A stretch of DNA of 26,135 nucleotides from Halieaceae bacterium UBA3479 (GTDB taxonomy: Bacteria > Pseudomonadota > Gammaproteobacteria > Pseudomonadales > Halieaceae), in contig DFQW01000024.1 in NCBI GenBank assembly GCA_002377985.1, positions 1 through 26,135 of the forward strand, read 5' to 3'. The position numbers and the translations under genes are program-made. The notes under the pieces are model-generated. The model was not told the origin of the DNA and searched no databases. It saw only the letters and a list, made by a program, of their open reading frames with translations. The stretch's first letter is position 1; every line of letters begins with the position of its first letter. Of this stretch, positions 1 through 8,068 are shown one piece after another.

Positions 1-19
1 GCGATGAAAGGAAATGAAC

Positions 20-118
20 ATGACTACTTTCAAAGAACTTGCTGAGGCATGGATTGCCTCGCGTGAGCACTGCAGCGGCTCTCTGACATCACGGGATGCG
101 AGAGAACCCGAAAATTGA
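20..118 (+). CDS. Small ORF of 32 codons, unknown
   Basis: The ORF starts at ATG 20, with an AAAGGA Shine-Dalgarno-like stretch about 8 bases upstream, and ends at TGA 116-118. An in-frame stop at 5-7 shows it is not the tail of a gene entering from the left edge. The peptide starts MTTFKELAEAWIAS and ends SRDAREPEN. It shows no signal peptide, membrane segment or motif I recognise. It runs tail-to-tail into the crotonase gene, with 6 bases between the stops. It could be a small protein, the truncated head of a lost gene, or chance. The ribosome site is the only positive evidence. Confidence 0.25.
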   Translation: MTTFKELAEAWIASREHCSGSLTSRDAREPEN

Positions 119-124
119 GTTAGA

Positions 125-976
125 TCAGAACACGGGCTTATCCCACCATGGAAAGAATTCCGGTAAGTCCTTGCTGACTTTTCCAGGGAATGCTGGGGCG
201 CGTTTTTCTAGAAAGGAGTTTATCCCTTCGCTGGCGTCGGCGGAGGTTCCGGTTGCGTTAATACCGGCGGTATCGATTCTGTGTGCTTCAATGGGGTCTG
301 ATGCGCCGAGCATTTTCCACATCATGTGTCGTGTCAGGGTCACTGAGATAGAGGAGCTGCTGTCAACCATTTCGTGAGCAAGTTTTTTTGCTGCTGGCAT
401 TAGGTCTTCAGGTTCGTGGAGACTGCGAAGTAAACCCGCCTCTAATGCTTCCTCTGACCTGAACACTTTTCCTGAATAACACCATTCCAAGGCTTTACTG
501 ATGCCTACTAGTCTTGGCAAGAACCAAGACGAGCAACCTTCTGGCACGATCCCTCGAGCTGCGAATACAAAACCCATCTTGGCATTTTTTACGGCCAGCC
601 TGAAATCAGCAGCAAGGGTGATCGTCATGCCCATACCAACGGCAGCACCATTAAAAGCGACAATCACGGGTTTTAAACATGCATAGATGCGGCGTGTAAT
701 TTCACCACCACCATCGCCTTTTTGGGTTTCTTCGAGGCGTCCCTCGTGCCCTTCCCAGGTTTTGTCACCTTGGGAAAGATCTGCGCCTGCGCAAAACGCG
801 CGGCCCGCACCAGTGATGATGATTGCTTTAACCTCATCATCTGCGTCGGCCATATCTAGTGCGGTAAATAGTTCATCAAACATGGGACCGTTAAAAGCGT
901 TCATTGCCTCGGGTCGGTTAAAGGTAATAGTCAGCACATTGTCTTCTATCTCATAAAGAAGTGCTTCAAAGGTCAT
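125..976 (-). CDS. Crotonase family, delta3,delta2-enoyl-CoA isomerase-like
   Basis: This 283-aa cytoplasmic acyl-CoA enzyme is the last gene of the catabolic cluster. The two oxyanion-hole segments are present: AFCAGADLS (about residues 60-68) and GAAVGMGM (110-117). The two glutamates of classical enoyl-CoA hydratase are absent. By hand alignment to rat ECH, Thr118 and Phe138 take their places. Instead Glu146 sits in VPEGCSS, the place used by peroxisomal ECI2-type enoyl-CoA isomerases. I therefore favour double-bond isomerisation, or another crotonase reaction, over hydration. A CGGAG ribosome site about 9 bases before ATG supports the start. It lies 77 bp downstream of the acyl-CoA synthetase on the same strand, so it is probably co-transcribed. 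Family assignment is firm; the exact reaction is inferred. Confidence 0.9.
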   Translation of the reverse strand: MTFEALLYEIEDNVLTITFNRPEAMNAFNGPMFDELFTALDMADADDEVKAIIITGAGRAFCAGADLSQGDKTWEGHEGRLEETQKGDGGGEITRRIYACLKPVIVAFNGAAVGMGMTITLAADFRLAVKNAKMGFVFAARGIVPEGCSSWFLPRLVGISKALEWCYSGKVFRSEEALEAGLLRSLHEPEDLMPAAKKLAHEMVDSSSSISVTLTRHMMWKMLGASDPIEAHRIDTAGINATGTSADASEGINSFLEKRAPAFPGKVSKDLPEFFPWWDKPVF

Positions 977-1053
977 TTAGTAGCTCCGGGGTAATTGAAT
1001 ATTTTGTATCAAAATTTACTTCATTGTAGAGAGAATAAAGCCAAATAAGCGTT

Positions 1054-2796
1054 TTAAAGGCCCAAACGAGCTATTGTTTTCTCGCGAATACCCCGCTTAA
1101 AGATCTTACCGGTCGCCCCTCTTTCAAGCTGTTCATTCTGAACTGCAATATGGGATGGAACCTTAAAAGCGGCTAAATGTGCGGCGATATACTCGCGAAG
1201 CTCTTCTTCGCTTACATGTTCCCCAGGCACTAACATAATGGTTGCCGCTAACGCTTCTCCCAGGCGTTCATCAGGCACGCCATAACAGGCGACCTCCATA
1301 ACGCTCGGATGTTGATGGATGATTTGTTCAACTTCGGTGACAGAGATGTTTTCACCACCGCGAATGACGATTTCTTTCAGCCTATCAACGATCCATAAAA
1401 ACCCGTCTTCGTCCATTAGCCCGATATCGCCGGTGTGAAGCCACCCATTGACAAAATCTTCGCCGGTCTTTTCAGGCTGGTTCCAATAACCTCGGATGTT
1501 GGAGGCGCTCTTAATGAGTATTTCACCACGCTCACCCTGAGCTTGCTCTTCACCCGATTCATCAACAACCTTCATCTCAACGAGAGGATATGTTGGTTTT
1601 CCCGCACTCCCAGGCTTGATTAAATAGTTGGTTCCACTATTTATCGCGCCCATCCCATTCGTTTCTGTCAGCCCATACCCGTTTGCTGGAACAGATTTGG
1701 GAAACTTCTGTGTCATCAAACGAACTTGCTCGGGTGGTCGGGGCGCGCCGCCTGAGCCAAGCGAGACCAAGGACGATATGTCGTACTCATCGACGTCAGG
1801 GTGGCTTACGATTTCCCAAGACATGGTTGGGACACCGGTAAAACCTGTGACTTTTTCATCCTGTATAAGCTGCAAAGCACGGGTTGGGTCCCATTTGTGC
1901 ATCAAAATGAGCTTGCGTCCTATGGGCAACGAAATGAGAAAGACAGCGTTACAACCGGTAACGTGAAACAGTGGGACCGACACAAGCATGACCGGTTGCG
2001 GTGGGTTTGCCTCTGGCGTAATACCCTGTTTTTCCTTCTTTTGTGTTTGAACAGCAACACCTGCAAGGGTGACAAGGGTCCAGGTCTTGATGACGCTCAA
2101 AATAGCAAAATGCGTTGATACCGCGCCTTTCGGATGCCCAGTTGTGCCAGAGGTATAGAGGATCATCGCGTCATCAAGCTCGCTCACCCCCTCGTCGGGA
2201 GCCGGTTGATCTGTGAAATCGGCCATAACCTCTTTGTAATGACTGACGCCAACCGGTTGATCACCTTCGCAGCGAACCGCAATCACTTGTAACTTGTTTT
2301 GGTTGATGAGCGGCGTCAACCGCTCAACCCGCTCTCTGTCGGCGATGACGATATGCGCACCGCAATCATCTAAAGCAAATTTTAGCTCTTCAGTCGTCCA
2401 CCAGCCGTTCATGGGAACGATAACAGCACCCATCGCAGTGGCGGCAATATAGCTGATACACCACTCCGGGTAGTTGCGCATGATGAGCGCTATGCGATCG
2501 CCTTTCTTAACACCGTATTTTTCCTTCAACATGGCGGCGAGATTCCAGGCTTCCTGAATTCCTTCGGCATACGAATAGCGCTCACCTTCATAGACCAAAA
2601 AGTCCGCCGCGCCGTGCATCGAGCAAGAGGTATACACATCGCGCAAACTGGACTCGCGTTTTTCAAAAACGCGGTAGCTCACCCCCTCAATTTCTTTATT
2701 CGTAACCGCAAGATCAGTACCCGGGGCGCTCATAGTGGCGATCATTTTTTCAATTGAATCGTCGAGCTCAAGGCTATCGAAATCCGGACTGGTCAT
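1054..2796 (-). CDS. Acyl-CoA synthetase (ANL superfamily, FadD-like)
   Basis: This 580-aa adenylate-forming enzyme would activate a carboxylic acid with ATP and CoA. Core motifs are in order: P-loop YTSGTTGHPKG (214-224), YGLTETN (374-380), the TGD of WLHTGDIG (455-457), DRLKEIVIRGGENIS (471-485), and the C-terminal catalytic lysine in ATGKIFKRG (Lys564). Length is normal for medium/long or cyclic acyl-CoA ligases. GGAAG lies about 8 bases before the ATG. It sits between an amidohydrolase (64 bp upstream) and the isomerase-like crotonase. It probably activates the acid released after ring cleavage, so that beta-oxidation by the cluster's dehydrogenases and crotonases can follow. The acid cannot be named from sequence. 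Confidence 0.95.
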   Translation of the reverse strand: MTSPDFDSLELDDSIEKMIATMSAPGTDLAVTNKEIEGVSYRVFEKRESSLRDVYTSCSMHGAADFLVYEGERYSYAEGIQEAWNLAAMLKEKYGVKKGDRIALIMRNYPEWCISYIAATAMGAVIVPMNGWWTTEELKFALDDCGAHIVIADRERVERLTPLINQNKLQVIAVRCEGDQPVGVSHYKEVMADFTDQPAPDEGVSELDDAMILYTSGTTGHPKGAVSTHFAILSVIKTWTLVTLAGVAVQTQKKEKQGITPEANPPQPVMLVSVPLFHVTGCNAVFLISLPIGRKLILMHKWDPTRALQLIQDEKVTGFTGVPTMSWEIVSHPDVDEYDISSLVSLGSGGAPRPPEQVRLMTQKFPKSVPANGYGLTETNGMGAINSGTNYLIKPGSAGKPTYPLVEMKVVDESGEEQAQGERGEILIKSASNIRGYWNQPEKTGEDFVNGWLHTGDIGLMDEDGFLWIVDRLKEIVIRGGENISVTEVEQIIHQHPSVMEVACYGVPDERLGEALAATIMLVPGEHVSEEELREYIAAHLAAFKVPSHIAVQNEQLERGATGKIFKRGIREKTIARLGL

Positions 2797-2860
2797 TTTT
2801 TAACTTCCAGGGGTCAGTCGTCATAGAAATCCGTGAACACGGACCATCAAATAGCTTCGC

Positions 2861-3877
2861 TTATATTCTGTAGACCTTCGCGGCCGTGCCATAAAACATG
2901 GCGTGTTTCTCATCCTCTGAGAAGTCCATCACTATTTTCTTCATCCCATTCCACATCACGTGATAGCTGATGGACAATTTATCCACCGGAAAATTACTTT
3001 CGAACATGCAGCGGTCTGGCCCGAAGCATTCGATAGCGTGTAAGTAATATCGCCGCTGCGCTGCGCAAAACTCGTCGGAACTCGGCGGCAAGTCACGATC
3101 ATGCCAGCCGAAGCCATTGTCGATCATAGCCAAGCCACCCAATTTGGCGACGACGTTAGGGCAGTCAGCTAGCCGTTCGATATCCCGCTGCCATTGAGAA
3201 AAAATTTCATCTTGCTTGCCAGCATAGGCGCCCACGCCAAGCGGAGAGCCGAAATGGTTCAACACCATTGTGGTCTCGGGGACCGCACGCGCCAACTCAA
3301 GAAAGTCTGGATTTTGCAGAAAGAAGTGCCAGGCATCAAAGCTATACCCCATGCGCCCAAGGGTACGCACACCCGACCTAAAACCCTCTCCTGAATAAGG
3401 ACAGGGTTCGGTACTGGCAGGGTTGGACAAGGAACCCGTGGTATCGGAAGGGCCCATATGACGAATACCTTTGAACAACCCTTGGCCCGCTTCTTCATGA
3501 GCCTGCAAGACCTCCTCGACGGCCTCCCCCAGCGCCATATCAGCATGGCTCACGATAGCGGCGATGGTGGGTTTGTCAGCGTCGGCCCTACTTGCTTCCG
3601 CCACTTGCACCACATACTCAGTCTCACCGACGGGGCGCAATGCTTCCTTCCCCTCTTGTCGGTAGTTTGAGTGGCAGTCAATGAATACCGTCTTCTCAAT
3701 ATGATGATGACCACCCGACCCAGATTGAGTATCGGCCCACAGATCAGCCAACTCGTAACGGCCCCACGGCGTGGGTACCGTCCACAAGTGATGATGAGTA
3801 TCAATAATCTTTCGGTCCGGCTCGATGATCTCTTCCATCACCAAAGCCAGCCACTCAGCGGCATCGCTTCGAAGCAT
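2861..3877 (-). CDS. Amidohydrolase-2 family TIM-barrel hydrolase (AH-1)
   Basis: This 338-aa protein belongs to the amidohydrolase_2/COG3618 group, which includes lactonases such as 2-pyrone-4,6-dicarboxylate hydrolase, and ACMSD-like decarboxylases. The N-terminal metal motif is IIDTHHHLW (His28, His30) and a further histidine sits in LNHFGSP (His208). The last motif is FESNFPVD with Asn295, where many relatives have Asp. It is paralogous to the gene at 6049-7095. The match between the two extends upstream of Met14 (the W-LALVMEEIIEP segment), which supports the first ATG, as does an AAGGAAGA ribosome site. The partner has YHPQ after its conserved tryptophan, whereas here the sequence reads FFLQ, so the two may differ in substrate. 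A lactone-hydrolysing role beside the BVMO is inference. Confidence 0.88.
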   Translation of the reverse strand: MLRSDAAEWLALVMEEIIEPDRKIIDTHHHLWTVPTPWGRYELADLWADTQSGSGGHHHIEKTVFIDCHSNYRQEGKEALRPVGETEYVVQVAEASRADADKPTIAAIVSHADMALGEAVEEVLQAHEEAGQGLFKGIRHMGPSDTTGSLSNPASTEPCPYSGEGFRSGVRTLGRMGYSFDAWHFFLQNPDFLELARAVPETTMVLNHFGSPLGVGAYAGKQDEIFSQWQRDIERLADCPNVVAKLGGLAMIDNGFGWHDRDLPPSSDEFCAAQRRYYLHAIECFGPDRCMFESNFPVDKLSISYHVMWNGMKKIVMDFSEDEKHAMFYGTAAKVYRI

Positions 3878-4001
3878 ATTGTCTTCCTTGTTTCTCTATG
3901 TGTGACCTGTCCAACTTCTTTTTTGTTGTCAGACTTAGGCCCATAAGCTCAGCAACACTCTCAAGAGATTGAATGCACCACTCGCCCTATTTTCAAATGA
4001 C

Positions 4002-5132
4002 CTAATACCCCTGAACGGCCCCGTAGCGGTTGCGATGGAACGCGCTATTGCCAAGCGCATATTCGCAAACCCGAGATCGCTTTATAAAGAAACCAATCTC
4101 GTATTCGTCAGTCATGCCAATACCGCCATGCATCTGAATGGCTTCGGCGCTCACCAGATGATACGTGTAGTTCAGTGTGGCTTTAGCCAAGCTGGCTAGC
4201 TGCGCAACCTGGCCCGTGTCATCATCCAGAGCTGACAAGGCTTCCAGCACGACGGATTTTGATAGTTCAACTTCACAGAACATTTCCGAAGCGCGGTGTT
4301 TTAATCCCTGAAACGAACCGACGGGCACACCAAATTGCTCGCGCTCTTTTAAATACTCCATTGTTCTTTCAAAACACTCCTTAACACCGCCTAACATTTC
4401 GGCTGATAGAAGAATACGGCCGGTATCGAGAACTTTGTCCAAGACATCGGCTGCCTTGTCCACTTCTCCAAGCACCACACCCTCAGCACTTTCAAACTCG
4501 ATGTTTGACGCGTTGCGGCTATCAACCATAAGCGTTCGGGTAATGCTGACGCCTGATGCGTCGCCGTCTACCAATATAAGGGTCAACCCGTTACGGTCAC
4601 CGCTCTTGCCGGAAGTTCTGGCAACAACGACAATCTTGTTTGCAACATGCCCATCTAGGACAAATTTCTTGGATCCTGACACCTTATAGCCGGCACCCGA
4701 TTTTTCAGCCTTGGTGTTAGATCCATAGGGACTGTGATGCTGCGTTTCTTCCAGAGCTAAAGCCAGCAACAGGTCACCACCAGCGATTTGGGGGAGCAAC
4801 ACCCTCTTTTGCTCTTCGCTACCAGCATGCAATATCGCGCTGGCACCCAGCACAGCCGCGCTAAACAAGGGTGACGCAGCCAGAGTGCGGCCACATTCTT
4901 CCATCACAACCCCCATGCCCAGATAGCCAAAGCCCGACCCCCCAAACTCCTCAGGAATTGCAATACCTGCCCAGCCCAACTCCACCATTTGTTGCCAGAT
5001 CGCAGGGTCAAATCCCAGCTCACTTTTATTGTCACGCAAACTCCGAAGCTGCGAAATCGGTGCATTGTCGGTGCAGAAGCTTTTTGCCGCCTCCCTCAAC
5101 ATATTTTGTTCTTCGTTTAACACCAGTGGCAT
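4002..5132 (-). CDS. Acyl-CoA dehydrogenase family protein (ACAD-A), probable non-catalytic-type subunit
   Basis: The 376-aa protein has the acyl-CoA dehydrogenase fold: an N-terminal helical domain with IPEEFGGSG (59-67), a middle beta domain, and a C-terminal helical domain with QMHGGIGMTDEYEIG (333-347). Two positions that supply the catalytic base in the family look empty. Gly238 (LDTGR) stands where isovaleryl-CoA dehydrogenase-type enzymes have Glu, and the C-terminal segment reads YALGNSAFHR instead of YEGTS. This pattern is known in the partner subunit of alpha2beta2 dehydrogenases such as mycobacterial FadE28/FadE29. ACAD-B (9780-10967) in the same cluster has the complementary features, so a heteromer is plausible. 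AAGGAG about 9 bases upstream fixes the start. Confidence 0.9.
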   Translation of the reverse strand: MPLVLNEEQNMLREAAKSFCTDNAPISQLRSLRDNKSELGFDPAIWQQMVELGWAGIAIPEEFGGSGFGYLGMGVVMEECGRTLAASPLFSAAVLGASAILHAGSEEQKRVLLPQIAGGDLLLALALEETQHHSPYGSNTKAEKSGAGYKVSGSKKFVLDGHVANKIVVVARTSGKSGDRNGLTLILVDGDASGVSITRTLMVDSRNASNIEFESAEGVVLGEVDKAADVLDKVLDTGRILLSAEMLGGVKECFERTMEYLKEREQFGVPVGSFQGLKHRASEMFCEVELSKSVVLEALSALDDDTGQVAQLASLAKATLNYTYHLVSAEAIQMHGGIGMTDEYEIGFFIKRSRVCEYALGNSAFHRNRYGAVQGY

Positions 5133-5193
5133 AGCTGAGTTGCTCCTTATCTTTCATTCAAATCCACAAAACGGGTACTGACCGCCCGACCAT

Positions 5194-5976
5194 TTAACGA
5201 CCGACGAAATTGCCCGGGCGTCGTTCAGCCACGGCCTTTATGCCTTCCTTAAAATCTTCCGTATTGCGCTGCCACTGCTGCTCTCTATTTTCGTGATCGG
5301 TGCGTTGAATTATTTTTTCGACCAAACCTTGGCGCATGGTGGCGCGCACAGACACCACTGCCAGGGGAGCGTTGACGGCTATTTCTTCAGCGAATGCTAT
5401 GGCTTTTTCGCGCACCTGCTCTTGCGGCACCAAATCATCAACCAACCCACACTGGAACGCTTGCTCACCTTTAATCCGGCAGCCGGTGTAAAACATTTGC
5501 TTCGCTTTTTGCTGACCAATCAGTTCTGGCAGTGTCACGGTTAAGGCAAAGCCAGGATGAAAGCCCAATTTAACAAAATTAGCTGAGAAGCTTGCTTGGG
5601 CGCAGCTCACCCGAAAGTCAGGGACCAATGCCAGCCCTAGCCCACCACCAATGGCTGCCCCATGAATGGCGCCGACGACAGGCGTTTTACAATCGAACAA
5701 GCGCGCCGCCTCAACATATAAAGGGCTGGGAGCATCCGGGTCACCCACATCCTGCTCTGACGGCTTGGACGAGAAATCAGCACCGGCACAAAATGACTTG
5801 CCCGCAGCAGCCAACACAATGGCTCGACATTCCGGATTGTCATCTAGGCTCTGGAAAGCTTCCACCAGATTTTTTATGAGAGCCACATCAAAAAAATTGT
5901 GTGGCGGGCGTTGCATCTCTACCACGGCGACATGGCTGTTTAAGCTGATGCTCACATCACCAATAATTGTTGTCAT
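5194..5976 (-). CDS. Crotonase superfamily protein lacking the hydratase glutamates
   Basis: The 260-aa protein has both oxyanion-hole segments, SFCAGADFS (61-69) and GAAIGGGLG (106-114). Aligned by hand to rat enoyl-CoA hydratase, the two catalytic glutamates are Gly114 and Phe134, and the isomerase-type glutamate position is Gly142. The local sequence is NFVKLGFHPGFALTVTLP, with a histidine (His140) nearby. Automated pipelines would call it enoyl-CoA hydratase. A different crotonase reaction, such as C-C or thioester hydrolysis, is equally possible. AAGGAAAG upstream supports the ATG. It lies between an amidohydrolase (72 bp upstream) and ACAD-A (61 bp downstream), all on one strand. Confidence 0.9.
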   Translation of the reverse strand: MTTIIGDVSISLNSHVAVVEMQRPPHNFFDVALIKNLVEAFQSLDDNPECRAIVLAAAGKSFCAGADFSSKPSEQDVGDPDAPSPLYVEAARLFDCKTPVVGAIHGAAIGGGLGLALVPDFRVSCAQASFSANFVKLGFHPGFALTVTLPELIGQQKAKQMFYTGCRIKGEQAFQCGLVDDLVPQEQVREKAIAFAEEIAVNAPLAVVSVRATMRQGLVEKIIQRTDHENREQQWQRNTEDFKEGIKAVAERRPGNFVGR

Positions 5977-6048
5977 AACAGGCTTTCCTTTTTTACGAAC
6001 TCATATGCCGGGCAACTGATAGAAATGGTCTCGCTCAAATGAAACTCT

Positions 6049-7095
6049 CTAAGGTTGCAGAACATTTTCGATGCGATATGCCCGCGCTGCTGCACCAGAA
6101 AACAAATCTGTCTTCTCAGTTGCGGATGTTCCCGCCGAGATGCGCTTGAAGGCATTCCATAAGACCTGATAGCTGCACCAGCGTTTTTGCACGGGAAAGT
6201 TGGACTCATACATAGAACGCCGAGGACCGAAGGCATTGATGCACGTCTCCATCCAAGGGCGCCAAGCCGCCGCCACTTCCTTTGACCCTGGTGGCAGACT
6301 TCGGTCACCATCGTAGCTCGGCATACGGATCGGCAAAGCGCCAAGTTTTACGAACACGTTGCCACGCTCGCTAACACGCACAATATCGCTCTTCCATGCA
6401 TCAAAAACCTCATCCGTTTTGCCCCGATAGGGACCGCCAAGGATCGGGCTTCCGACATGGTCGAGAATAATCGTCAACTCTGGGAATGAATCTGCAAGCT
6501 GTGCAACTTCGTCGAGTTGAGGGTGATAAAGCCAACAGTCCAGCGATAACCCCATCTTGCTCACAATGGCAACCGCTTGTCTGACACGGGGGTCTAGCAA
6601 TAAGTGTGGCTGGGCTGCGAAGTTCTGAATTCTATCGTCCCCGTGCCAGCCGGAGGACAGCCTGACCCCCCGGAAGCGGCCACCGGACGCCTCTATATGT
6701 TGCTCCAATATTGGCTCAACAGCATCACCCAAGGTGAGATCAACATTGCCGAACATCACATCGCAAGCGCGAGTGGTACCGAACCCGCCGCTGGCGCTCA
6801 TCGCCGCCTGCCCTCGAACAAACTCCGTTTCGCCCAGCGAGCGGTATTCATCAGCACCGTCCTTGCGGTACATCGAATGGCACTCGGCATAAACTGTGGC
6901 CACGATGTTGTGGCCGCTGGCCAGGTCAGCTGCGAGCTCCGGCATAAAGTAGGGATGCCCACCGTGCATCCATAAATGGTGATGCGGGTCAATAATCGGT
7001 AGTTCGGGCTCGATAATGTCCTCTTGCACCAGCGAGAGCCATTGGTCGTCAGGCGCTGTCATACCTTCGTTTGTAGCCAAGTCGCTCACCTTCAT
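6049..7095 (-). CDS. Amidohydrolase-2 family TIM-barrel hydrolase (AH-2)
   Basis: This 348-aa paralogue of AH-1 (2861-3877) shares the order of motifs: EDIIEPELPIIDPHHHLW with His38/His40, an ECHSMYRKDG segment (71-80), CWLYHPQ (His191), ILDHVGSP (His213) and YESNFPVQ (Asn299). As in AH-1, the final barrel motif has Asn where Asp is usual. The family is cytoplasmic and includes lactonases and decarboxylases. The first ATG is taken here, although no Shine-Dalgarno is clear. An alternative ATG at 7062 (MTAPDDQ) has GAAGG almost touching it. It lies downstream of the SDR (91 bp) and upstream of the second crotonase. Having two diverged copies suggests two related substrates, or a heteromer. Confidence 0.88.
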   Translation of the reverse strand: MKVSDLATNEGMTAPDDQWLSLVQEDIIEPELPIIDPHHHLWMHGGHPYFMPELAADLASGHNIVATVYAECHSMYRKDGADEYRSLGETEFVRGQAAMSASGGFGTTRACDVMFGNVDLTLGDAVEPILEQHIEASGGRFRGVRLSSGWHGDDRIQNFAAQPHLLLDPRVRQAVAIVSKMGLSLDCWLYHPQLDEVAQLADSFPELTIILDHVGSPILGGPYRGKTDEVFDAWKSDIVRVSERGNVFVKLGALPIRMPSYDGDRSLPPGSKEVAAAWRPWMETCINAFGPRRSMYESNFPVQKRWCSYQVLWNAFKRISAGTSATEKTDLFSGAAARAYRIENVLQP

Positions 7096-7186
7096 TGGTC
7101 GTAATCATTCTCGAACCTAGCCAAACACCCGCAATAGAAGGGGCCAACCAAGGTACGGGTTTTCCGGCAGCAGCTTGCTGGAACGC

Positions 7187-7945
7187 TTATTGGACTGTCC
7201 ATCCACCATCAATGGGCGTCGCAACACCCGTCACGTAGCTCGACTGCTCCGACAACAACCAGGCGACAACATCCGCAACCTCTCCCGGACCGGCAATACG
7301 GCCCATCGGAATGGCCCCTGTGACGAAGTTACGTGTTTCGACGGTCGCCCCAGCGGCTTGATCGAACATTGGCGTATCAATAAATCCTGGACAGACCGCA
7401 TTGACGCGTATGTTTTGTGGGGCATACTCAAGCGCAGCTGATTTCGTCAGACCAATCACGCCATGCTTGGCCGAGTTGTATGCGGCCGCTTGAGGTAAGG
7501 CAATCAAACCACAGATAGAGGAGGCATTAACAATGCTCCCTCCAGATTCTTGCTGAATCATCTGCGCGATCTCAGCTTGGACGCAACTAAATACTCCCGT
7601 GAGATTAACCGCAAGAACGCGTGCCCACTCCGCCATGTCAATGTCAGCCAGCAGAGTCGTCGGCCCTACAATGCCCGCATTGTTGAAGGCGCCGTCCAGC
7701 CGCCCATGCTCGGCGACGATTGCGGTGACGGCGGCTGCCGCAGCGCCTTCTTCTGCAACATCGAGTTCAAGCACTTCAGCGCTGCCGCCTGCTTTCTGAA
7801 CCTCAGCGACAACCTCTCCGGAAAGCTCAACTTGTGTATCCGCCACGATAATATGCGCACCATCGCCCGCGAGGCGATTGACAGTTGCACGGCCAATACC
7901 GCTCGCTCCACCCGTAACCAAAATTACTTTGTCAGCTAAACTCAT
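7187..7945 (-). CDS. Short-chain dehydrogenase/reductase (classical SDR)
   Basis: This 252-aa classical SDR has the cofactor motif TGGASGIG (11-18), NNAG (88-91), serines at 142-143, and the catalytic pair Tyr156/Lys160 in YNSAK. Asp36 at the end of the second beta strand favours NAD(H) over NADP(H). The C-terminus is the usual Y-V-T-G...DGGWT segment. An AGGGA ribosome site lies about 7 bases before ATG. It sits directly downstream of the monooxygenase gene (gap 123 bp). It probably oxidises a secondary alcohol to the ketone used by the monooxygenase, or a hydroxyacyl-CoA intermediate. The sequence does not decide between these. Confidence 0.93.
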   Translation of the reverse strand: MSLADKVILVTGGASGIGRATVNRLAGDGAHIIVADTQVELSGEVVAEVQKAGGSAEVLELDVAEEGAAAAAVTAIVAEHGRLDGAFNNAGIVGPTTLLADIDMAEWARVLAVNLTGVFSCVQAEIAQMIQQESGGSIVNASSICGLIALPQAAAYNSAKHGVIGLTKSAALEYAPQNIRVNAVCPGFIDTPMFDQAAGATVETRNFVTGAIPMGRIAGPGEVADVVAWLLSEQSSYVTGVATPIDGGWTVQ

Positions 7946-8068
7946 CTTCGTTCCCTAACTATGTTCAGTGCCCTTCGTCAAACACTTGTCGCTAAACTGA
8001 TGCAGCCCGGCAGCATTCTTGTTTCAGCGCCCCACACTTCAGATGCACGCGTGTTGTGAGACGCGCTC

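Noticed and set aside
2830..2843. Small dyad TCCGTG-AA-CACGGA between the acyl-CoA synthetase and AH-1
   Set aside because: Six-base arms with a two-base centre are expected by chance, and no promoter or terminator context is visible.
8048..8065. Stem CGCGT / ACGCG just after the BVMO stop
   Set aside because: A five-base stem with an eight-base loop and no T-tract is too weak to call a terminator.
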